A stretch of DNA of 64,000 bases from JAZIHH01 sp036678685 (GCA_036678685.1 JAZIHH010000034.1:62001-126000), one strand, 5' to 3'. Positions 40,858-50,072 are shown, counted from the first letter of the stretch. Program-made: numbers and translations. The notes: generated from the sequence alone by a model not told the origin.

Positions 40858-42282
40858 TTAGCCTCCCGGGAGCGTTTCAAGATATTCCACGATTTCCCGG
40901 GCTTCTTGATTGGACGGATCGAGTTCCAAAACCCTTTGGAACTCTTTTTTTGCTTCGGCCAAACGTCCCCGGCGCAGGTAAACCACACCCAAATTATAGT
41001 GAAAACCCGGCCAGCCCTCCTCCAAAGCGATCCCCTTCAGGTAGTCGGCTTCGGCGCCCGCCAGGTCTTGCTCCTGATATCTCCGGTTGCCCCGTAAAAA
41101 ATAGGCCTGCAGGAGATATTCCTTTGTTAAGGGATAATCCGGGTTTAATTCGTAACTTTCTTCCAACTTGAGCACAGCGGTATCCAAATCATCCCGGTTC
41201 AAGGCCGTTCTTCCTTCTTCCAAAGGACCGTACCAGTTGATATCCGGAGGAGTCAGGGAGAAGACGAGCATAATAAGGGTAAAACAGGTGAAAAGTGCCG
41301 TCCAAAGCCAGCGGGAAGGGAGAATGTCCTTCTTACCCAGGCCTACCGCTGCTCCACCGGAAAGACCGCCCAGGAAACCGCCCAAGTGTCCCAGGTAATC
41401 AATGCCGGGAATAACAAAACCCAGGATAAGGTTGATCCCCAACACCATCCAAAGGCTGCGCCCAAAAAACCGCCGGGCGGTATGGGGCTTACGCAGGCTA
41501 AAATAGATTAAACCTCCCAGCAAGCCAAAGATCGCTCCCGACGCGCCCACCGAGATCGTTTCCGGCCGCAAAACCGTGCCCATACAAGACCCCAGCAACC
41601 CGGAGAAAAAATAAAGGAAAAGAAACCGTCCTCCGCCAAATAACCGCTCCACCACCCGGCCCAGTTGGAAGAGGGCAAAAGAATTAAGGAGAAAATGAAT
41701 TACGCCGGCATGGAGAAAGAGGGGAGTCAGTAAACGCCAGGGTTCTCCCAGCCAAATCCGGGGGTTATATTTGGCTCCCATCCGGATTAAGACCTCTTCC
41801 TGCCCGTTACGTCCCAGGAAAAGCGTGGCGAGAAAAACCAGAAGATTAATAAGGAGTAAATAATAGGTAATCTTCCCTGGCGGGTATAGTTCAATCTCTT
41901 CCGGTACCACCCGGGGGGCACTGAATATTAAAGAGAGCAACCTTTCCTCCACACCCCAACGGGGATGCGGTTTGATTGTTTTTACGGCCCCGCCCGTCTC
42001 CGTCCAGACGACTTCGATCCATGGTAATTCCGTGAGATAAGAAGCGGCGGTTCTCCCCCCGAGCAGGAGAACACCAACAGAAAAATTACCGTGACGGTGG
42101 GGAAGGACATGTTCACCGATGAACCGGCGCCAGTTGTCGTGATGTTCTTCACCGTTGCCAATAATCAATACCCGTCTAAGCAGGGGCTCCTCCCTGATAA
42201 ACAATAAATAATTTCCTCCGCCCGCCGGCACCCTCCGGTAACCCATTGCCGTAAGCCTGGTGGCTAATTCTGCCAGTTGCAA
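40858..42282 (-). CDS. Rhomboid-family intramembrane serine protease with TPR tail
   Basis: 474-aa membrane protein. An N-terminal cytoplasmic domain of about 150 residues precedes a six-helix rhomboid core with catalytic Ser in SVGASGAIFGLLGG and catalytic His in IDYLGHLGGFLGG. The last 110 residues hold two to three TPR units (DLDTAVLKLEESYELNPDYP, AEADYLKGIALEEGWPGFHYNLGVVYLRRG). It is the Bacillus GluP/YqgP-like layout (protease linked to membrane-protein quality and metal homeostasis). TTG at 42282 has AGGGGGG 9 bases upstream. It converges on cimA with 5 bp between stops. Confidence 0.92.
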   Translation of the reverse strand: MQLAELATRLTAMGYRRVPAGGGNYLLFIREEPLLRRVLIIGNGEEHHDNWRRFIGEHVLPHRHGNFSVGVLLLGGRTAASYLTELPWIEVVWTETGGAVKTIKPHPRWGVEERLLSLIFSAPRVVPEEIELYPPGKITYYLLLINLLVFLATLFLGRNGQEEVLIRMGAKYNPRIWLGEPWRLLTPLFLHAGVIHFLLNSFALFQLGRVVERLFGGGRFLFLYFFSGLLGSCMGTVLRPETISVGASGAIFGLLGGLIYFSLRKPHTARRFFGRSLWMVLGINLILGFVIPGIDYLGHLGGFLGGLSGGAAVGLGKKDILPSRWLWTALFTCFTLIMLVFSLTPPDINWYGPLEEGRTALNRDDLDTAVLKLEESYELNPDYPLTKEYLLQAYFLRGNRRYQEQDLAGAEADYLKGIALEEGWPGFHYNLGVVYLRRGRLAEAKKEFQRVLELDPSNQEAREIVEYLETLPGG

Positions 42283-42444
42283 ATAGATATTCCCCCCTCA
42301 TCTTTAGTGAAATTCGTTAACAAAATGACATTCCCTCTCTCCTAAATTTAGGTTTAAAAACCGGATAAAAAAAAGGAACCGGCAAGAAAAAAAAGAAGAT
42401 GGTATAAACATACTTCCTCTACTGGGAAAGGGCGTGTTCTCCCC

Positions 42445-43167
42445 ATGATTAAACATCTTCTTTTTGATCTGGATGGAACCTTGTTGCCTGTGGACATGGA
42501 TTTCTTTTTGCTCCATTATATGCAGGCCTTGAGCTGCAGTTTTTCCCGCTTGATGCCGGAAAAACAATTCCGCCGGCACTTGCTGGCCAGTATCACAAAG
42601 ATGGTTACCGACCGGGATCCGGCCCGGACTAATGAGGAGGTTTTTTGGGAGGATTTCACCGACCGGGTGCAACGGCCCCGCAGCGAGTTGGAGCCGATCT
42701 TCAACTGTTTTTACCACTATGAATTTCCCGGACTGAAAAAATTTATCAACAACCGTCCCGGCCCGGCCCGGAAAATTCTAGAACAAGCCTTGCAGGATGG
42801 TTTCACCCTCATCCTGGCCACCAACCCTATTTTCCCGGAATTCGCCATCAAGGAACGGCTATCGTGGATAAACTGCCATGATCTACCTTTTTCTTTGATT
42901 ACTTCCTTCGAGCGGATGCATTTCTGCAAGCCCAACCCCGATTATTACCGGGAAATTCTTGACCTTTTAAAAATCCCGCCGGAGAGTTGTCTGATGATCG
43001 GCAATGACACCGAGGAGGATTTAATCGCCTCCGTAGTAGGGATTAAAACTTGCCTGGTCACTGATTATCTGATTCAGCGGGATAATAATTTACGGCCGGA
43101 CTTTTCCTGTCGCCTGACAGAACTCCCGGCCGTCTTGGGAAAAATAAAAAAAGAACCGTCAATCTAG
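42445..43167 (+). CDS. HAD-family hydrolase
   Basis: Cytoplasmic 240-aa haloacid-dehalogenase-fold phosphatase with a helical type I cap. Motif I LLFDLDGTLLPVD (nucleophile and acid/base Asp), motif II LILATNPIF, motif III SFERMHFCKPNPDYYREIL and motif IV CLMIGNDTEEDLIAS are all present. The ribosome site before ATG 42445 is weak. The stop overlaps that of the convergent TM1266-like gene by 4 bases. Substrate not known. Confidence 0.9.
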   Translation: MIKHLLFDLDGTLLPVDMDFFLLHYMQALSCSFSRLMPEKQFRRHLLASITKMVTDRDPARTNEEVFWEDFTDRVQRPRSELEPIFNCFYHYEFPGLKKFINNRPGPARKILEQALQDGFTLILATNPIFPEFAIKERLSWINCHDLPFSLITSFERMHFCKPNPDYYREILDLLKIPPESCLMIGNDTEEDLIASVVGIKTCLVTDYLIQRDNNLRPDFSCRLTELPAVLGKIKKEPSI

Positions 43168-43391
43168 AACTCCAGACTCTTTACTTCGACCCCCTCCATT
43201 CCAGCCAGTTCAGCCCGGATTCCCTCGTCATCCTCCATTACCAGCACAATCAGCCCGTTCTCCTTTTCCGGTCCGGGTATCCCCAGCCGGCAGCTGATAT
43301 CCGTTCCGAACCTGGTAATAACTTCTTGTACTGCGGGAGCCCGCCTGGCCCGGTCCTCCACCCGGATCCCGACAATTTTTAATTTGGCCAT
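43164..43391 (-). CDS. TM1266-family iron-only hydrogenase system regulator-like protein
   Basis: Small ferredoxin-like/ACT-like protein, 75 aa. The pattern LKIVGIRVEDRARRAPAVQEVITRFGTDISCRLGIPG...GLIVLVMEDDEG...LAGMEGVEVKSLEF matches the TM1266 family, which is found near [FeFe]-hydrogenase genes and thought to be regulatory. The ATG at 43391 has AAGGAG upstream. No hydrogenase or hydEFG genes are in this window, so the link is by family only. Confidence 0.8.
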   Translation of the reverse strand: MAKLKIVGIRVEDRARRAPAVQEVITRFGTDISCRLGIPGPEKENGLIVLVMEDDEGIRAELAGMEGVEVKSLEF

Positions 43392-43595
43392 ACCTTTCTC
43401 CTTTCCCTTACGCTTTTCCGCCCTCCAAACTCTTTCCCCGTCACCCCGGCTCCCCATCCATCCCGGCGGGGCAGGAATAGTCCATCCATCCCCTCCCAAG
43501 GTCTGCCGGCCACCCAAACTCTTTCACTCCAACACCCCAGAGGGGCAGGACAACCGGAACCCACCTTTCAAACTCTTTCACTCCAACACCCCGGC
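43392..43595. repeat. Spaced direct repeats (AAACTCTTTCACTCC...ACAACCGG)
   Basis: A 42-bp unit beginning AAACTCTTTCACTCCAACAC and ending GCAGGACAACCGG occurs at 43516-43557 and 43570-43611 with two mismatches. A degenerate third copy lies around 43429-43475. There is no convincing coding frame here. The second copy runs into the large palindrome that follows. Confidence 0.7.
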
Positions 43596-43806
43596 GGGGC
43601 AGGACAACCGGCACACAGTGACTTGGGGGAGACGGCCGGAGGGCTCTTGGCGAGACACGCGGGGGAACAGGGCCGGGCCGCAGGAGGCGGCGAGTTGACT
43701 TCCGGGACAGGGAGGTCCCGTTAGTCATGAGCCCTGTTCCCCCGCCGGGCGAGTCCTAGAACCTCCGCCGTCTCCCCATAGGAACAAGTGCCGGTTGTCC
43801 TGCCCC
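43596..43806. repeat. Large imperfect palindrome (about 210 bp)
   Basis: GGGGCAGGACAACCGGC at 43596-43612 is the exact reverse complement of 43790-43806. Inside, further arms match imperfectly (GGGGAGACGGCCGGAGG with CCTCCGCCGTCTCCCC; GGGGGAACAGGGC with GCCCTGTTCCCCC). Arms of about 78 bp enclose a 57-bp centre with its own stem GGGAC-GTCCC. RNA from either strand would fold into a long rod. It could be a MITE-like element or a structured RNA; no known family was recognised. Confidence 0.7.
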
Positions 43807-43873
43807 GGACAGACACCATCCCGCCCACCCTTTCATACCCTAAAATAAACACCCGGTCAAGGAGGAACCCAGG

Positions 43874-44311
43874 ATGTCCGGCAACGAAAAGAACGAAATA
43901 GAAGAAAAAGAAGAAAAAAATGAAGAAACTCTTCAGCGCAAACTAACCTATAAAAGACGTTCTCCGGGAAAGCCGAATGAGGTGGAAAAAAAAGATCCAA
44001 TCGGGCTAACCCCTGAGGATCTGGCGTTATTGCGGGAACTTGCCCCGAGACTAAGCCCTAAAGGCCGTCAAATGATTAATCTGGTCCTCATCGTTTTTGA
44101 TCAGGAAAGAAAGGCCGACCTCAATCAACTGCTCCAAATAATCAGCCCGTATGTTGGAGGAAGCCCGTCCACTCCCTCTTCTTCTTTAATGGAGCTTTTA
44201 CCCCTGCTCTCTTCCCTGGCCGGCAATGGAAATCCCGGCCAAAGCGGGGGAATCAACCCGGCCGCTCTGGCCGGCCTCTTCAGTCTTCTGCTCGGCAAAG
44301 CCCACGATTAA
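43874..44311 (+). CDS. Unknown small acidic protein
   Basis: 145 aa, no family recognised. The first 40 residues are highly charged (EEKEEKNEETLQRKLTYKRRS). The middle is helical (LTPEDLALLRELAPRLSPKGRQMINLVLIVFDQERK). The C-terminal half is hydrophobic and Gly/Ser/Pro-rich (LMELLPLLSSLAGNG, GGINPAALAGLFSLLLGK). The AAGGAGGAACCCAGG site before ATG 43874 and a shared terminator after it argue for a real gene. Several sporulating Clostridia carry similarly built short proteins, but I cannot assign one. Confidence 0.7.
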   Translation: MSGNEKNEIEEKEEKNEETLQRKLTYKRRSPGKPNEVEKKDPIGLTPEDLALLRELAPRLSPKGRQMINLVLIVFDQERKADLNQLLQIISPYVGGSPSTPSSSLMELLPLLSSLAGNGNPGQSGGINPAALAGLFSLLLGKAHD

Positions 44312-44336
44312 TTAGCCGCGTGCTAGTCTTGCCGTA

Positions 44337-44370
44337 TCCAAAAAGGGAACCTTTGGGTTCCCTTTAAAAT
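44337..44370. terminator. Bidirectional terminator between the unknown gene and spoVT
   Basis: A 10-bp stem AAAGGGAACC / GGTTCCCTTT (44342-44351 and 44356-44365) has A/T-rich flanks on both sides and lies between convergent genes. Confidence 0.85.
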
Positions 44371-44396
44371 TTGGTCCGACCCGGACTGGAATCCGC

Positions 44397-44960
44397 TTAG
44401 TGTTCCATTTGTTTGGCCAAAAAACCGGCGGCGGTTTCTGCGATCTTGATCTCCAAATCGCCCATCACGACCCCCGGCTCTCTGGTCGTTAAGATCACGG
44501 CGCCGATCGGGTCCCCTTCCGCAATAATCGGGGCGATAACTTGCGCCGTGAACTGGCATTCCCCCTCTTCTTCAAGAACGGGACAAGTTTCGCAATATAT
44601 ATGATCGCCCGGTTTTGGCATCAAGACAACTTTCCGTTCTTCAATCGCTTGCTCGACGGCTCTGGAAATCGGTTTGTCCAGAAACTCCTTCTTGGACGCC
44701 CCCGCGACGGCAACCACCAAATCCCGGTCGGCAATTAAAGCGATATGTCCTGTGGATTCATAAAGGGCGTCGGCATATTCCTTGGCAAAATCGCCCAATT
44801 CGCCAATGGGTGAATATTTTTTTAAAATAACTTCCCCTTCCCGGTCCACAAAGATCTCTAACGGATCTCCTTCCCTGATGCGAAGGGTCCGCCGGATCTC
44901 TTTGGGGATTACCACCCGGCCCAGATCATCTATACGCCGGACGATTCCGGTTGCCTTCAT
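44397..44960 (-). CDS. spoVT: Stage V sporulation protein T
   Basis: Forespore transcription regulator, 187 aa. The N-terminal AbrB-type swapped-hairpin DNA-binding domain is MKATGIVRRIDDLGRVVIPKEIRRTLRIREGDPLEIFV; residues 56-187 form a GAF-like ligand domain (CETCPVLEEEGECQF, GAVILTTREPG, IAETAAGFLAKQMEH). In Bacillus it adjusts sigma-G genes. It lies directly after mfd, the conserved pth-mfd-spoVT order. SD GAGGAG precedes the ATG at 44960. Confidence 0.97.
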   Translation of the reverse strand: MKATGIVRRIDDLGRVVIPKEIRRTLRIREGDPLEIFVDREGEVILKKYSPIGELGDFAKEYADALYESTGHIALIADRDLVVAVAGASKKEFLDKPISRAVEQAIEERKVVLMPKPGDHIYCETCPVLEEEGECQFTAQVIAPIIAEGDPIGAVILTTREPGVVMGDLEIKIAETAAGFLAKQMEH

Positions 44961-45066
44961 CCTGTTTCAACTCCTCTTTTTGAATTTTCGTTCCCCCAAT
45001 ACCTGCTGTCCGTTTTCTGCATTGCAACCCTCTTTCAATTGAATTGGCTTTTTATTGTTTTATTGA

Positions 45067-45097
45067 TATTATATACCTTAAATAGCTGGAATATTCA
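45067..45097 (-). promoter_or_regulatory. Candidate sigma-G promoter of spoVT
   Basis: On the minus strand TGAATA (45092-45097) is 17-18 bp from ATATAAT/TATAATA (45067-45074). TGAATA is the usual sigma-G -35; the -10 differs from CATAATA only by T for C. spoVT is under sigma-G in Bacillus. Confidence 0.45.
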
Positions 45098-45143
45098 CTC
45101 TTGCCATTGGGTCTCCATTCCTTGGTTTACTTCCGGACTTAGC

Positions 45144-48100
45144 TTACCCTCTCTGTGGATGAATATACTCATGATTATCCAAAGTTTCTTCCGCCAGCAG
45201 GTAGCCAAGGGGCTCCTTCAAAAAACTCCAAAACCGGTCGGACCGGGTGGCATTCTTCCACCGGATGACGGATTGTCTTCCGGGTTGGTAACGGATTTGC
45301 CCGCGGTATCTGACCAGAAGCGACGAAACACGTTCCGCCTTCAACGAAATACCCGGCAGGACACGGGCGACGATATCCTCCCGCTGCGTGGTAATGGTGC
45401 TTATTCCAAGCTGTTTTGCCATAATCTTCACGCGGGAGATTTCCAAAAGATTTTGGGCCGGTGCAGGCAACGGCCCGAACCGGTCTCTCATCTCTTTTTC
45501 CACTTCATCCGCATCTTCCAGGCTTCTGACCGCGGCAATTTTTTTGTATATCTCCACTTTCTGCCTGGTATCCGGAATGTAGGTCTCAGGAAGATAGGCG
45601 TCGATGGTCAGCTCAATCACCGGGTCGGGCGGTTCCGGTTTCACCTCTTCCCGGCGTTCCTTGATCGCTTCCTCCAGCAGCCGGCAGTAGAGTTCAAAGC
45701 CGACGGCGGCAATATGTCCGTGCTGTTCCGGTCCGAGCAAATTGCCGGCGCCCCTAATCTCCAAATCCCGCAGGGCAATTTTAAACCCCGAGCCCAGATC
45801 AGTAAAGTCCCTGATGGCCGCCAGCCTTTTTTCCGCCGCTTCCCCCAGCACTTTTTCCCGGCGGTAGGTGAAATAGGCGTAAGCCACCCGGTTGCTCCGG
45901 CCAACCCTTCCCCGCAGTTGGTATAGTTGGGCCAGTCCCAGACGGTCGGCGTCGTAAACGATCAAAGTATTGACATTGGGAATATCAAGCCCGCTCTCGA
46001 TAATCGTCGTACAAACCAGAATATCGGCGGAACCCTCGTAAAAACTCAACATCACTTCTTCCAGGGAATCCTCGGACATCTGTCCATGCGCTATTTCCAC
46101 CCGGGCCTCCGGCAACAGGCGTTGCAGGTAGGCGGCCATACGATCAATAGTCTCCACCCGGTTATAAACGAAAAAGACCTGCCCGTTCCGGTCCATTTCC
46201 CTTTTAATCGCTTCCACGATAATTTCTTCGATAAACTCCATTACATAAGTACGCACCGGATGCCTGTCTTCCGGCGGGGTTTCGATCATGCTGATATCAC
46301 GAAGCCCGGCCAGGGACATATGAAGGGTCCGGGGAATCGGCGTGGCGGTCAGGGTTAAGGCATCGACATTTTTCTTCAATTCTTTCAGGCGTTCTTTGTG
46401 GGCAACCCCGAATTTATGCTCCTCATCGGTAATGAGCAGCCCCAAATCCTTGAAGCGCACGTCCCGGGAAAGCAGGCGGTGGGTTCCGATCACCAGGTCA
46501 ACAATACCGGCTGACAAGTCCTTTATAATTTTCGCCTGTTCGCCGGGGGTCTGAAAACGGCTCAAGACGGCTATGTTCACAGGATAACCGCTAAAACGCT
46601 GGGTAAATGTTTGAAAATGCTGCTGCGCCAGGATAGTTGTGGGAACTAAAACCGCCACCTGTTTTCCGTCCATAATGGCTTTAAAAGCCGCCCGCATTGC
46701 CACTTCTGTTTTTCCATAGCCCACGTCACCGCAGAGCAAACGGTCCATCGGGCGGGGAGATTCCATGTCCTTTTTAATTTCTTCCGTGGCGCGGATCTGA
46801 TCGGGGGTCTCCTCGTAGATAAACGCTTCTTCAAATTCTCTTTGCCAGACGGTATCAGGGCTGAAACTGTGCCCGCGGGCGGAAAGCCGGTCGGCATACA
46901 ATTGAAGGAGTTTTTCGGCCATTTCCTGAATGGATTCTTTCACCCTGTTCTTGACTTTTTGCCATTCTCCGCCGCCCAGACGGTTAATTTTCGGCGGCGC
47001 CTCCCCTGTGCCCACATATTTCTGGAGCAAGTGAAACTGATCCGTGGGGACAAAAAGCCGGTCCCCGCCGGAATATTCCACTTCCAAATAATCACGGAAC
47101 GCCCCTTGGACTTCCACTTTTTTTATACCCAGGTATCTGCCGATACCATGATTGACATGCACCACATAGTCCCCGGGCTCCAACTGGGCAAAATCCGTGA
47201 GGCGCATTCCTTCCTTGGCATACCAGGACTTGCGTTTTTTTTGCCGGCGGGCGCGGCCAAAAATCTCGACTTCCGACAGAAGAAGAATTTTTTCCGCGGT
47301 TATTTCCATGCCGGTAGTCAACTGGGCAACCGTCAGGTAGACATGGCCGGGCAATAAATTTTCCCCTTGACCGGTGACGGCGTTAATCCCTACCTCTTGT
47401 AACATCCTGGCCATATGTTCCAGGCGTTCTTTCCCGGAAACGGCCAACACCACAACCCAACCGTTCGTTATGCGGTTCTTTAAATTCTCCCACAAAAGCT
47501 TTGCCTGCCCGGAAAATTCCGGCGCCGCGCGCATAGGCCAAGTCATACTGTGATGAGAGCCGGTCCCCTTAAGGGCCCGGGCCACGACCGACAATTGGAC
47601 CAGGGCCTTTTTACCCAAAACCGCCAGGAGTTCAGTGGAAGGTATATAAAGCGCCGTCTCTTCCGGTAAAAGCAGTCCCCGTTCCAAAAAACTGCCGATC
47701 GTCCGGGCATTCTCCTCCTCAAGGACGCGTAAATATTCCGAACCCCGCACCGGTTCGTCAATAACGATCGTCGCGTCCGGCATATACTCCCAAAACGGCT
47801 GCAAATCCCGGCGAATAAGCGGCAAAAACCGGTCTATGCCCGGAAAACACCTCCCCGCGGTTACCTTCTCCAGCATTTCCCGGAACCTTTTTTCCAGGCT
47901 GGAAGCGATCTTCTCGTCTCCGCGGTCCCGGAAACGCCGGGCTTGCCTCGCGTAGATTTCCTTAATTTCCCCGGCGGCCGCCCGCACATCTTCCCGGCGC
48001 CACAACCCCTCGCGGCCCGGAAAGAGATCCGCCGAGGTCAGGCGCGCGGTAGACTTTTGGGTTTCCGGATCAAAACTCCGGATCGACTCCACTTCATCAC

Positions 48101-48695
48101 CGAAAAATTCGATCCGCAACGGCTCCGGTTGATCAAGGGGATAAAGATCGATGATGCTGCCTCTGACACTAAATTGCCCGATCCGGTTAACCTTTTCCGT
48201 TCTTTCGAACCCCATATCCACCAGTTTTTGGAGAAATAATTCCCGTTTTATCTCTTGTCCCAGTTCCAACCGGAAAATATACTCTTTGCAGACTGCCGGC
48301 GGCACAACTTTTCTGCGGAGGGCAGGCCAGGAGGTCACCACCAATAACCGTCCGCCCCGGGCCAGCCGGCCAAGGACGGCAAGACGGGTACCGGCGGTCT
48401 CCTTTTCGTAAGCCTCCTCGTGGGCCAGTAAATCATAAGCCGGAAAAACCGTGATTTCTCCCGCCTCTTCTTTGAGTATTGACCGTAAGTCGGCGGCGAT
48501 TTTTTCCGCCTCTGACGGAGTATAAGTAATCACCAGCAAACTCCGGGGTAACTCCTGCCATAAACCGGCCAATAAAAAGGATTTTTGGCTGCCGCTTATC
48601 CCCTGGACAAAGGTTTTTTCTTTCTGTTTCACCAACCGGAAAAGCTCTCCAACCCCGGGTTGAGCAATAATTTTCTTTGTTAACCAAGAAAACAA
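45144..48695 (-). CDS. mfd: Transcription-repair coupling factor Mfd
   Basis: DNA translocase that dislodges stalled RNA polymerase and recruits UvrA. With 1183 aa it matches the usual size. Order: UvrB-homology module (QGISGSQKSFLLAGLW), RNA-polymerase interaction domain near PGDYVVHVNHGIGRYLGIKKVEV, the RecG-like motor with Walker A CGDVGYGKTEVAMRAAFKA, DEEH box LLITDEEHKFG, TATPIPRTLHMSL, GRVGRSNRVAYAYFTY, and the TRCF C-terminal domain. The TTG at 48695 has AAGGAGG 8 bases upstream; an ATG at 48719 lies on the other side of that site. UvrC of the same pathway is at 21-22.8 kb. Confidence 0.97.
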   Translation of the reverse strand: MFSWLTKKIIAQPGVGELFRLVKQKEKTFVQGISGSQKSFLLAGLWQELPRSLLVITYTPSEAEKIAADLRSILKEEAGEITVFPAYDLLAHEEAYEKETAGTRLAVLGRLARGGRLLVVTSWPALRRKVVPPAVCKEYIFRLELGQEIKRELFLQKLVDMGFERTEKVNRIGQFSVRGSIIDLYPLDQPEPLRIEFFGDEVESIRSFDPETQKSTARLTSADLFPGREGLWRREDVRAAAGEIKEIYARQARRFRDRGDEKIASSLEKRFREMLEKVTAGRCFPGIDRFLPLIRRDLQPFWEYMPDATIVIDEPVRGSEYLRVLEEENARTIGSFLERGLLLPEETALYIPSTELLAVLGKKALVQLSVVARALKGTGSHHSMTWPMRAAPEFSGQAKLLWENLKNRITNGWVVVLAVSGKERLEHMARMLQEVGINAVTGQGENLLPGHVYLTVAQLTTGMEITAEKILLLSEVEIFGRARRQKKRKSWYAKEGMRLTDFAQLEPGDYVVHVNHGIGRYLGIKKVEVQGAFRDYLEVEYSGGDRLFVPTDQFHLLQKYVGTGEAPPKINRLGGGEWQKVKNRVKESIQEMAEKLLQLYADRLSARGHSFSPDTVWQREFEEAFIYEETPDQIRATEEIKKDMESPRPMDRLLCGDVGYGKTEVAMRAAFKAIMDGKQVAVLVPTTILAQQHFQTFTQRFSGYPVNIAVLSRFQTPGEQAKIIKDLSAGIVDLVIGTHRLLSRDVRFKDLGLLITDEEHKFGVAHKERLKELKKNVDALTLTATPIPRTLHMSLAGLRDISMIETPPEDRHPVRTYVMEFIEEIIVEAIKREMDRNGQVFFVYNRVETIDRMAAYLQRLLPEARVEIAHGQMSEDSLEEVMLSFYEGSADILVCTTIIESGLDIPNVNTLIVYDADRLGLAQLYQLRGRVGRSNRVAYAYFTYRREKVLGEAAEKRLAAIRDFTDLGSGFKIALRDLEIRGAGNLLGPEQHGHIAAVGFELYCRLLEEAIKERREEVKPEPPDPVIELTIDAYLPETYIPDTRQKVEIYKKIAAVRSLEDADEVEKEMRDRFGPLPAPAQNLLEISRVKIMAKQLGISTITTQREDIVARVLPGISLKAERVSSLLVRYRGQIRYQPGRQSVIRWKNATRSDRFWSFLKEPLGYLLAEETLDNHEYIHPQRG

Positions 48696-48814
48696 GAACG
48701 GCGCCTCCTTATCGAACATAACAAATAGAATCAGCCTCATAATCCATTCTATGCCGGGAAGCGTCAAGAAACCCACGGTTATACCGGTTAACAATTACAA
48801 CGTGATAAATGTTT

Positions 48815-49414
48815 CTACCGCTTATCCGGGCCGTTTTCCCGCAGAGAAAAAATATACCCGTTATACCTGCTCATCGCTTCTGCTGCGCCCCGGTCAATCC
48901 AGGTTAAAACCGCCTGTCCTGCCCAGGACAGAACCTCGGGAAGCAATTTTTGTTCTTCCGGCCGGAAGGGACTGAGAACAAAATCCGCCGGTTTCATGCC
49001 CTCAGGAGGTTTTCCAATCCCCACCCGTAACCTGGGTATATCTTCACCGGTGACCGAAAGCACAGAGGCAAGCCCGTTATGGCCTCCGGTCCCTCCCCGG
49101 GGCCGCAACCGGACAACGCCAAAAGGAAGGGCAAGGTCGTCAAGTATTATTATTGTCCGGGAAAGGGGAACACCATACTTTAAAATCAACATTTGTAGTG
49201 CTTTTCCACTGAGATTCATAAATGTTTCCGGCTTGGCCAGTAAAACCTTTTTTTCTCCCCACCGTCCCCGGGCAACCAAACTCGCACAGTCCGGAAAAGA
49301 GGTTCCAGCCTTTAACTGCTTCAACAAATAATCCACGACCAAAAACCCGGCGTTATGCCGGGTTAACTCGTACTCTTTTCCGGGATTTCCCAAACCAACC
49401 ACCAGATAATCCAT
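48815..49414 (-). CDS. pth: Peptidyl-tRNA hydrolase
   Basis: Releases tRNA from prematurely dropped peptidyl-tRNAs. The 199-aa protein has GLGNPGKEYELTRHNAGFLVVD with the catalytic His, ETFMNLSGKA with the substrate Asn, LDDLALPFG and RPRGGTGGHNGL. The ATG at 49414 is 4 bases after the rplY stop, so the two are translationally coupled. It precedes mfd as in Bacillus. Confidence 0.97.
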   Translation of the reverse strand: MDYLVVGLGNPGKEYELTRHNAGFLVVDYLLKQLKAGTSFPDCASLVARGRWGEKKVLLAKPETFMNLSGKALQMLILKYGVPLSRTIIILDDLALPFGVVRLRPRGGTGGHNGLASVLSVTGEDIPRLRVGIGKPPEGMKPADFVLSPFRPEEQKLLPEVLSWAGQAVLTWIDRGAAEAMSRYNGYIFSLRENGPDKR

Positions 49415-49418
49415 AACT

Positions 49419-50072
49419 TTATTCTTCTTCTTGTTCTTCTTTGTCTGTTCCTTCACCGGTGGAGGGAGCTTCCTCGCCCTCTTCAGCTTTTTCTTCCGCT
49501 TCCGGTAATTCCACCTTGGGACTGGAGGCAGATACTACATATTCCTCGGGGGAAGTTACCAAGTCAACCCCTTCCGGAATTTTTAAATCCCCGGCAGTTA
49601 TCACTTCATTCATTTTAAGTCCGGAGACGTCCACTTCGATCTTTTCCGGAATCTCCGTCGGCAGACAAGAGATTTCTATTTCATACAACATCTGTTCGAT
49701 AATTGAACCATCATTAACCCGGTCTTCTTCACCGGTTATAACCAAGGGAACTTTCAGCGTTACTTTATGATCCAGGGAGACTTCATACAAATCCAGATGA
49801 AGAATGTTCCCCTTCACCGGGTGAAACTGCGCGTCCTTAATGAGGACTGAATGTTCTTCCGTCTTGTTTTTCTCCGGATTTTCAACTCTTAGTTTAATTA
49901 AGCGCGACATGCCATGGACATTCAAAAGTTTCTGGACTTCCCGTTCATCAACAACCAGCTTTTTATGGTTCTTGCCATATAAAATAGCCGGTAGCTGTTT
50001 TTTTGCGCGCAGCCGGCGGGAAATTTCTTTTCCGCTTTCTTCACGAATCTGTGCTGTTAATATAGCTTCCAT
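49419..50072 (-). CDS. rplY: 50S ribosomal protein L25 (CTC form)
   Basis: 5S-rRNA-binding ribosomal protein in the long TL5/CTC form, 217 aa. Residues 1-92 are the L25 barrel (KEISRRLRAKKQLPAILYGKNHKKLVVDE); residues 95-190 are the TL5 beta domain (VTLKVPLVITGEEDRVNDGSIIEQML). The tail is Glu-rich (EAEEKAEEGEEAPSTGEG). Stress-inducible (Ctc) in Bacillus. It lies between glmU and pth, conserved order. Confidence 0.95.
   Translation of the reverse strand: MEAILTAQIREESGKEISRRLRAKKQLPAILYGKNHKKLVVDEREVQKLLNVHGMSRLIKLRVENPEKNKTEEHSVLIKDAQFHPVKGNILHLDLYEVSLDHKVTLKVPLVITGEEDRVNDGSIIEQMLYEIEISCLPTEIPEKIEVDVSGLKMNEVITAGDLKIPEGVDLVTSPEEYVVSASSPKVELPEAEEKAEEGEEAPSTGEGTDKEEQEEE

Noticed and set aside
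43392..43873. CRISPR array
   Set aside because: Only two good repeat copies with a 12-bp gap, the unit is too long for that spacing and no cas genes are present; it does not look like an array.
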